Assembly (NCBI RefSeq): GCF_030291135.1
Contig: NZ_CP127409.1
Coordinates: 1,860,001 to 1,924,000 of the forward strand
Reading direction: 5' to 3'
Length of the DNA: 64,000 bases
DNA from: Rhodanobacter thiooxydans
GTDB taxonomy: Bacteria > Pseudomonadota > Gammaproteobacteria > Xanthomonadales > Rhodanobacteraceae
The position numbers and the translations under genes were made by a program. Positions 58,626-64,000 of the stretch are shown here, piece after piece; positions within the stretch are counted from its first letter, which is position 1, and the number at the start of each line of letters is the position of its first letter. The notes below the pieces were generated by a model, which ran no database searches, was not told the DNA's origin, and saw only the letters and a program-made list of their open reading frames with translations.

Positions 58626-60092
58626 ATGCCGAACACCGAGTATTACAACGACAGGGTCGTGCGCCAGTTCCTGTTGGCCGCCGCCGTATGGGGCATCATC
58701 GGCATGTCGGTCGGCGTGTACATCGCCGCCGAGCTGATGTGGCCGGCGCTCAATTTCAACTTGCCATGGATCACCTTCAGCCGGCTACGCCCCGATCATA
58801 CGTTCGGCGTGATCTTCGCTTTCGGCGGTTCGGCGCTGATGGGCACCTGCTACTACGTGGTGCAGCGTACCGGGCACGCCCGGCTGGCCTTCACCAAACT
58901 GGCCGGGTTCACGTTCTGGGGCTGGCAACTGGTCTGCGTGCTGGCCATGACCACGATGCCGCTGGGGCTCACCCAGAGCAAGGAATACGCCGAACCGGAA
59001 TGGTTCATCGACATCCTGATCGCGGTGGTCTGGGTCAGTTTCGGCGTGGTGTTCTTCGGCAGCCTGGCGCGCCGGCGCATCAAGCACATCTACGTGGCGA
59101 ACTGGTACTACGGCGCCTTCATCATCGCCGTCGGCCTGCTGCACATCGTCAACAACCTCGCCATTCCGGTCTCGCTGACCAAGTCGTACTCGATCTATTC
59201 GGGCGTGGTCGATGCGATGGTGCAGTGGTGGTACGGCCACAACGCGGTGGCGTTCTTCCTGACCGCCGGCTTCCTCGGCATGATGTATTACTTCGTGCCG
59301 CGGCAGGCCCAGCAGCCGCTGTGGAGCTACCGCTTCTCGATCGTCAATTTCTGGGCGCTGATCTCGGTCTACATGTGGGCCGGCGCGCACCACCTGATGT
59401 ACACCGCGCTGCCGGACTGGGTGCAGTCGGTCGGCATGGCGTTCTCGCTGGTGCTGCTGATGCCGAGCCTGGGTTCGGCGGCGAACGGGCTGCTCACCTT
59501 CAACGGTTCGTGGCACAAGCTGAAGACCGACCCGGCGGCCAAGTTCATGGTGATGTCGCTGGTGTTCTACGGCGCCGCCACGTTCGAAGGCTCGATGATG
59601 GCGGTCAAGACGGTCAACTCGCTGTCGCACTACACCGACTGGACGATCGCCCACGTGCATTCCGGCTCGCTCGGCTGGGTCGCGATGATCACCATCGGCT
59701 CGCTGTACGCGATGGCGCCGCGCGCGCTGGGTCGGCCGGAGATGTATTCGCACAAGAGCATGGAGCTGCACTTCTGGCTGCACATCATCGGCACCCTGCT
59801 CTACATCGGCTCGATGTGGACGGCCGGCGTCACCGAAGGCCTGATGTGGCGCGCCACCAACCCGGACGGCGCGCTCACCTACGGCTTCCTGGACAGCCTG
59901 ATCGCGATCAAGCCGATGTACCTCATCCGCTGGCTGGGTGGCGTATGCATCCTGTCGGGCATGTGGGTGATGGCTTGGAACCTGTGGCACACGGCGGCGG
60001 ACGCGCGCGCGCGGCTGATCAAGCCGATCCCGGTTCCCATCCCCGAGCCGGTACCGCACCAGGTACCCGCGCCACTGCCGGCCGTCGGCTGA
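58626..60092 (+). CDS. ccoN: Cytochrome cbb3 oxidase subunit I
   Basis: A 488-residue, 12-helix heme b/b3-CuB subunit of the high-affinity terminal oxidase. [74 protein letters not shown] and [14 protein letters not shown] hold the heme and CuB His ligands. It heads the ccoNOQP operon behind an FNR box. Confidence 0.97.
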   Translation: MPNTEYYNDRVVRQFLLAAAVWGIIGMSVGVYIAAELMWPALNFNLPWITFSRLRPDHTFGVIFAFGGSALMGTCYYVVQRTGHARLAFTKLAGFTFWGWQLVCVLAMTTMPLGLTQSKEYAEPEWFIDILIAVVWVSFGVVFFGSLARRRIKHIYVANWYYGAFIIAVGLLHIVNNLAIPVSLTKSYSIYSGVVDAMVQWWYGHNAVAFFLTAGFLGMMYYFVPRQAQQPLWSYRFSIVNFWALISVYMWAGAHHLMYTALPDWVQSVGMAFSLVLLMPSLGSAANGLLTFNGSWHKLKTDPAAKFMVMSLVFYGAATFEGSMMAVKTVNSLSHYTDWTIAHVHSGSLGWVAMITIGSLYAMAPRALGRPEMYSHKSMELHFWLHIIGTLLYIGSMWTAGVTEGLMWRATNPDGALTYGFLDSLIAIKPMYLIRWLGGVCILSGMWVMAWNLWHTAADARARLIKPIPVPIPEPVPHQVPAPLPAVG

Positions 60093-60105
60093 GGAACACG
60101 TCATC

Positions 60106-60765
60106 ATGGCTTACAAGCATTTCGAAGCAATCGAGAAACACGTCGGCCTGCTCGGCGTCCTGATCGCGATCATGGTCTCGCTGGGCGGCCTGGCCGAAAT
60201 CACCCCGCTGTTCATGGAGGCGCATTCGGTGAAGGCGCCGCCGGGCGTGCAACCGTACGACCCGCTGCGACTGATCGGCAAGGACGTCTACGTGCGCGAG
60301 GGCTGCTACCTGTGCCATTCGCAGATGATCCGCGCGCTGCGCTTCGAGACCGAACGCTACGGCCATTACTCCACCGCGGCGGAATCGGTCTACGACCGCC
60401 CGTTCCAGTGGGGCTCCAAGCGCACCGGCCCGGACCTGGCACGCGTGGGCGGCAAGTACTCCGACGACTGGCAGCGCATGCATCTGATGGACCCGCGCCA
60501 GGTGGTGCCGCAATCCAACATGCCCGGCTATCCGTGGCTGGCGCACAACAAGATCGATGCGGCCGACGTGCAGGCGCGCATGCGCACGCTGCGCCGGCTG
60601 GGCGACCCGTACACCGACGCCGAGATCGCCGGCGCCCCCGCCGCCGTGGAAGGCAAGACCGAGCTGGACGCGCTGATCGCCTACCTGCAGGGGCTGGGCA
60701 TCAAGAATGAACCGGTCTCGACGGCGGCCGCCAATGCCGCGGCCAGTGACGGAGGCGCGCCATGA
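60106..60765 (+). CDS. ccoO: Cytochrome cbb3 oxidase subunit II (mono-heme c)
   Basis: A 219-residue subunit with one N-terminal membrane anchor and one c-type heme motif CYLCH ([13 protein letters not shown]). [20 protein letters not shown] and the axial Met in SNMPGYPWL are typical. It passes electrons to CcoN. It starts 13 bases after ccoN. Confidence 0.97.
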   Translation: MAYKHFEAIEKHVGLLGVLIAIMVSLGGLAEITPLFMEAHSVKAPPGVQPYDPLRLIGKDVYVREGCYLCHSQMIRALRFETERYGHYSTAAESVYDRPFQWGSKRTGPDLARVGGKYSDDWQRMHLMDPRQVVPQSNMPGYPWLAHNKIDAADVQARMRTLRRLGDPYTDAEIAGAPAAVEGKTELDALIAYLQGLGIKNEPVSTAAANAAASDGGAP

Positions 60766-60950
60766 CACCGATCAACCCGATCTGGGGCCATGTCGCCGGC
60801 GTATTCATCGTGCTGATGATGATCAGTTTCATCGGCATCTGGATCTGGGCCTGGCGCAAATATCACAAACCGACCTTCAACCGCATGGCGCACCTGCCAC
60901 TGGAAGATGAGCCGGAAACCGATGGCCGCACGAAGGAGAATCGCCCATGA
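60762..60950 (+). CDS. ccoQ: Cytochrome cbb3 oxidase subunit CcoQ
   Basis: A 62-residue single-span protein ([18 protein letters not shown]) with the CcoQ-type [17 protein letters not shown] tail. It stabilises the complex. Its ATG overlaps the ccoO stop and its stop overlaps the ccoP start. Confidence 0.92.
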   Translation: MTPINPIWGHVAGVFIVLMMISFIGIWIWAWRKYHKPTFNRMAHLPLEDEPETDGRTKENRP

Positions 60951-61855
60951 GCAGTGGCTGGTCGTTATGGGTGATGTTCCTGGTGGTGCTCAACATGGGC
61001 ATCACGCTGTTCCTGTTCCTGTGGGGCCCGCGCGCGAAGATACCGACCCTGCCCGACGGCACCAGCGGCCATGTGTGGGCGCACGGCGTGCTGCGCGAAG
61101 GCGTGCGCCGGTTGCCGACGTGGTGGGTGGTGTTTTCTGCCAGCATGTTCGTGGCCGGCTTCACCTACCTCTACCTGTACCCGGGTTTCGGCAACCACAA
61201 GGGTGCGCTGAACTGGACCTCGCACGGCCAGCTGCAGCGTGACCAGGCCGCCAACAACGCCAGGCTCGAACCACTGCTGGAACGCTTCCGCCTGTACCCG
61301 GTGGAAAAGCTGGCCGGCGATCCGGAAGCGCTGGCGATGGGCAAGGTGTTGTTCGAGGACAACTGCGCCGCCTGCCATCAGCGCAGCGGCAAGGGCAACA
61401 TGCTGCTCGGTGCGCCCAACCTCACCGACAACGACTGGCTCTACGGCGGCAGCGGCAGCGACATCACCACCTCGATCCACGACGGCCGCAGCGGCGTCAT
61501 GCCGCCGTGGGCCAGCCTGGGCGCGGACAACGTGAAGAATCTGGCGCAGTACGTGCTGAGCCTGTCCGGCTCGCCGCACGACGCGACCAAGGCCGCCGCC
61601 GGCCAGCCGCTGTTTGCTACCTGCGCGGCGTGCCATGGTGCCGAAGGCAAGGGCAATCAGGCACTCGGTGCACCCAACCTCACCGACAAGATCTGGCTGC
61701 ACGGCGGTAGCGTGGCCGACATCGAGAAGACCATCGGCGAAGGACGCCAGGGCCACATGCCGGCATGGAGCCCGCGTCTGAACGACGACCAGATCCATGT
61801 GGTCGCCGCCTATGTCTACCAGCTGTCGCACCCTGTCGATGAAAGCAGGCAATGA
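60947..61855 (+). CDS. ccoP: Cytochrome cbb3 oxidase subunit III (di-heme c)
   Basis: A 302-residue subunit with two N-terminal helices and two CAACH heme c motifs (EDNCAACHQRSG, ATCAACHGAEG), each followed by an axial Met region (SGVMPPWA, GHMPAWSP). It takes electrons from soluble cytochrome c or the bc1 complex. Confidence 0.97.
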   Translation: MSSGWSLWVMFLVVLNMGITLFLFLWGPRAKIPTLPDGTSGHVWAHGVLREGVRRLPTWWVVFSASMFVAGFTYLYLYPGFGNHKGALNWTSHGQLQRDQAANNARLEPLLERFRLYPVEKLAGDPEALAMGKVLFEDNCAACHQRSGKGNMLLGAPNLTDNDWLYGGSGSDITTSIHDGRSGVMPPWASLGADNVKNLAQYVLSLSGSPHDATKAAAGQPLFATCAACHGAEGKGNQALGAPNLTDKIWLHGGSVADIEKTIGEGRQGHMPAWSPRLNDDQIHVVAAYVYQLSHPVDESRQ

Positions 61856-62078
61856 ACCTTCGGCCCGGCACGGATCGGCGTGGTATCGGCAACCGATCGC
61901 GTGGCTGGGCGTGTTCGTCTTCGTGGCGTCGATGGCTGGCTGCATCTGGCTGATCGTGGTCGGCAACCGCTACGCCGACACGCCACTGGATACCGCGCAC
62001 ACCGTGTTTGGCGTGCCGGTCAGTGCACACAGCAGCGCCCGTCCGGCACCCAGACCGTCGACTGACCCACCGCCATGA
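61839..62078 (+). CDS. Short FixH-like membrane protein
   Basis: A 79-residue protein with one membrane helix (WLGVFVFVASMAGCIWLIVV) after a WYRQP motif. Position between ccoP and ccoI and the N-terminal pattern fit FixH, but typical FixH has a periplasmic domain and about 150 residues. Here the reading frame ends after a short Ala/Pro-rich tail and overlaps ccoI by ATGA. It overlaps ccoP by 17 bases. Confidence 0.6.
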   Translation: MKAGNEPSARHGSAWYRQPIAWLGVFVFVASMAGCIWLIVVGNRYADTPLDTAHTVFGVPVSAHSSARPAPRPSTDPPP

Positions 62079-64000
62079 ACAGCTACGCGGCGTGGGCCCA
62101 TCCGCAACTCGCCGCGCAGGTACTGCGCCCCCGCCGCGACGGTTGCAGCGAGATCGCACTCTCGGTCGAGGCGCTGACCGATGCCCGCCAGGTCCTGCAA
62201 CTGGAACAACTGATCCGCTCACTGCCCGGCGTGCAGCGCGTTGCCATCGATCGTCCGGCGCGCCGGGTGCGGGTGGTGCTGGATGTCGGCCGTACGCCCT
62301 TGCCGACCCTGCTGGCGAATTTCGCCGCCGCCGGTTGCCCGGCACAACCGCTGCAGCACGACAGCATCGACGATGCCCGCGCGCAGGAACAGCACGACGC
62401 GCTGAAGCGCCTGCTGGTGGCCGGCATGTGCGCAATGCAGGTGATGACCTATGCATTCGTCATCTATATCGGCGTGGTCGACTTCGTCGATTTCAGCACG
62501 CGCAACCTGTTCCGCTGGCTCGGCCTGCTGACCAGCGTACCGGTGGTGTTCTACTCGGCCATGCCGTTCTTCCGCGGTGCGCTGCAGGAACTGCGCGAGC
62601 GCCGGCTCGGCATCAACCTGCCGGTCGCGCTGGCGGTGGCCCTGGTGTTCCTGGCCAGCATGATCAACACCCTGCGCGGCAGCGGCGAGATCTATTTCGA
62701 TTCGGTGACCATGTTCGTGTTCCTGCTGCTGGGCGGGCGCTACCTGGAACTGCGCTCGCGCCACCGCAGCGGTGCGATGGGCGATGCGGTGATCGACACC
62801 GCGCCGCTGCTGGCGCAACGCCGTCGTGCCGATGGCGAACTGGAAACGGTGCCGGCAATGACCCTGCTGTCCGGCGACCGCGTGCACATCGCCGAAGGCA
62901 CCCGGGTGCCCGCCGACGGCGTGCTGCAGAGCGCGGATGTCCGGGTGGATGAAGCGCTGCTGTCGGGCGAGTCGCGACCGGTGCGACGCATGCGCGGCGA
63001 CCAGCTGATCGCCGGCAGCGTGCTGTTGTCCGGCCCGGCCGAACTGATCGTGGAGCACAGCGGCAACACCACCACCGTGGCGCGGCTGGGTGAACTGGCC
63101 ACGCGTGCGCGGCAGGCACGTACGCTGGGCGCCGCCAGCGATCGCGAGGTCGGCCGCTTCGTCGCCCGCGTGCTGGGGCTGACCGTACTCACCGCACTGG
63201 GCTGGTCGCTGGTCGATCCCGCGCGTGCTTTCGAAGCGGCAGTGGCGGTGCTGGTCGTCGCCTGCCCCTGTGCGTTCGCGCTCACCCGCCCGGCCACGCT
63301 GACCCGGGCACTGGGCGTGCTGGCCGGTCGCGGCGTGCTGGTCACCCACGGCGAGGCACTCGGCCGGCTGGCCGCGGTCGACTACGCGATGTTCGACAAG
63401 ACCGGCACGCTGACGGTGCCGCAACTGGACCGCCACGCGGTCGAGCCCTTGCGCGGCGACAGTGCCGAGCAGGTGCTGCAACTGGCCGCCGCACTGGCGC
63501 ATGAAAGCTCGCACCCGCTGGCCCGTGCGCTGGCCGACACGGCACGCCAGCAGGCGCTGCCGCTGCAGGCGCAATCAGTACAGGTGGCTGCCGCTGCCGG
63601 CATCTGCGGCGAAGTGGCGGGCCGCCCGTTGTGGCTGGGGCGGGCTGACTTTGCACTGGCGCCGAGCGGCCAGGCGATTCCCTCCGGCATCAGCGATGCC
63701 TTGCTGCTGGCCGATACGCAGGGTGCCATCGCCGCCTTCCATCTGGACGAACAGCCGCGCGCCGATGCCCGCCGCATGCTCGACTTCCTGCGTGCCGACG
63801 GCATCGCGACCAGCATGGCCAGCGGCGATGCCGCCAGTCGCGTGGCGACGGTGGCTGATCGCCTCGGCATCGCCGACTGGCATGCACGGCAATCGCCCGC
63901 GGACAAACTCGAACGCTTGCAGGCCGCGCACGCCAAGGGACATACCACGCTGGCCGTCGGCGACGGCAGCAACGACGCACCGCTGCTGGCTGGTGCCGAT
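62075..64000 (+). CDS. ccoI: Copper-transporting P1B ATPase of cbb3 assembly (3' end outside window)
   Basis: 642 codons are present. Features: an N-terminal HMA-like fold, membrane helices, actuator loop (DEALLSGESRPV), ion motif Cys397-Pro-Cys399 (VACPCAFALTRP), phosphorylated Asp441 (FDKTGTLT), ATP-site HP (SSHPLARAL) and hinge GDGSNDAPLL at the window edge. FixI/CcoI exports copper for CuB insertion. The usual CxxC of the HMA domain is replaced by TDARQ at the equivalent place, so the regulatory metal site is degenerate. Confidence 0.93.
   Translation, partial: MNSYAAWAHPQLAAQVLRPRRDGCSEIALSVEALTDARQVLQLEQLIRSLPGVQRVAIDRPARRVRVVLDVGRTPLPTLLANFAAAGCPAQPLQHDSIDDARAQEQHDALKRLLVAGMCAMQVMTYAFVIYIGVVDFVDFSTRNLFRWLGLLTSVPVVFYSAMPFFRGALQELRERRLGINLPVALAVALVFLASMINTLRGSGEIYFDSVTMFVFLLLGGRYLELRSRHRSGAMGDAVIDTAPLLAQRRRADGELETVPAMTLLSGDRVHIAEGTRVPADGVLQSADVRVDEALLSGESRPVRRMRGDQLIAGSVLLSGPAELIVEHSGNTTTVARLGELATRARQARTLGAASDREVGRFVARVLGLTVLTALGWSLVDPARAFEAAVAVLVVACPCAFALTRPATLTRALGVLAGRGVLVTHGEALGRLAAVDYAMFDKTGTLTVPQLDRHAVEPLRGDSAEQVLQLAAALAHESSHPLARALADTARQQALPLQAQSVQVAAAAGICGEVAGRPLWLGRADFALAPSGQAIPSGISDALLLADTQGAIAAFHLDEQPRADARRMLDFLRADGIATSMASGDAASRVATVADRLGIADWHARQSPADKLERLQAAHAKGHTTLAVGDGSNDAPLLAGAD

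Overview
The window looks like chromosome of a high-GC gammaproteobacterium of the Lysobacterales (Xanthomonadales), most likely Rhodanobacteraceae (Rhodanobacter/Dyella-like). The basis is the family mix (tpiA-secG-tRNA-Leu, epmA, a MaoC-Pta fusion, a large TonB-dependent receptor, a cbb3 oxidase operon), the strong GC bias at third codon positions, and the order aat / trxB / ftsK / lolA / rarA / serS, which is ancestral in gammaproteobacteria. The genus is inferred, not proven.

Layout. 1-15 kb: the 3' part of RNase E, a GacA/UvrY-type response regulator, tRNA-Leu(GAG), secG, tpiA, a short-chain dehydrogenase, two convergent non-heme iron dioxygenase-like genes, then glmM-folP-orn facing sbcB, a DUF2461 gene and an MHS-family transporter. 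14-24 kb: epmA-ligA (overlapping), rnk, an MFS exporter, a CPA2 antiporter and a TonB-dependent receptor. 24-31 kb: acetyl-phosphate metabolism (MaoC-Pta fusion, AckA, phosphoketolase Xfp), an NRAMP-like carrier with altered metal-site motifs and an Asp/Glu racemase. 31.7-32.3 kb: a YefM-YoeB toxin-antitoxin pair with a textbook double TGTACA operator.

32.53-44.87 kb: a roughly 12.3-kb integrated element at the 3' end of a tRNA-Ser(TGA) gene. It has a tyrosine integrase, AlpA-like regulators, a CHC2 primase-like protein and a RepA-like ATPase, so it resembles a phage satellite. Its only virion-type genes are a tail assembly chaperone-like gene, a full 890-codon tape measure gene, an HGG-STG protein and a Mu-F/SPP1-gp7-like minor head protein. 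No terminase, portal, capsid, sheath, tube or baseplate gene is visible. The replication genes carry a dense array of TGGTGC words in two geometrically identical palindromic clusters plus a 9-bp tandem array, a possible iteron-type origin. This element is the most unusual part of the window.

44.9-58.4 kb: intact tRNA-Ser(TGA) with an interrupted tRNA-Ser pseudogene next to it, then a leftward block (ftsK, lolA, a YoaK-like gene, rarA, a membrane protein, serS, a small membrane protein), ald upstream of ftsK, divergent trxB, a COG3146-like acyltransferase, aat and ispG. 58.5-64 kb: a cbb3 oxidase operon (ccoNOQP, a short FixH-like gene, ccoI running off the window) behind a consensus FNR/Anr box placed as in a class II promoter. 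Several dispersed palindromic repeats lie between genes, two of them inside tRNA-Ser remnants.
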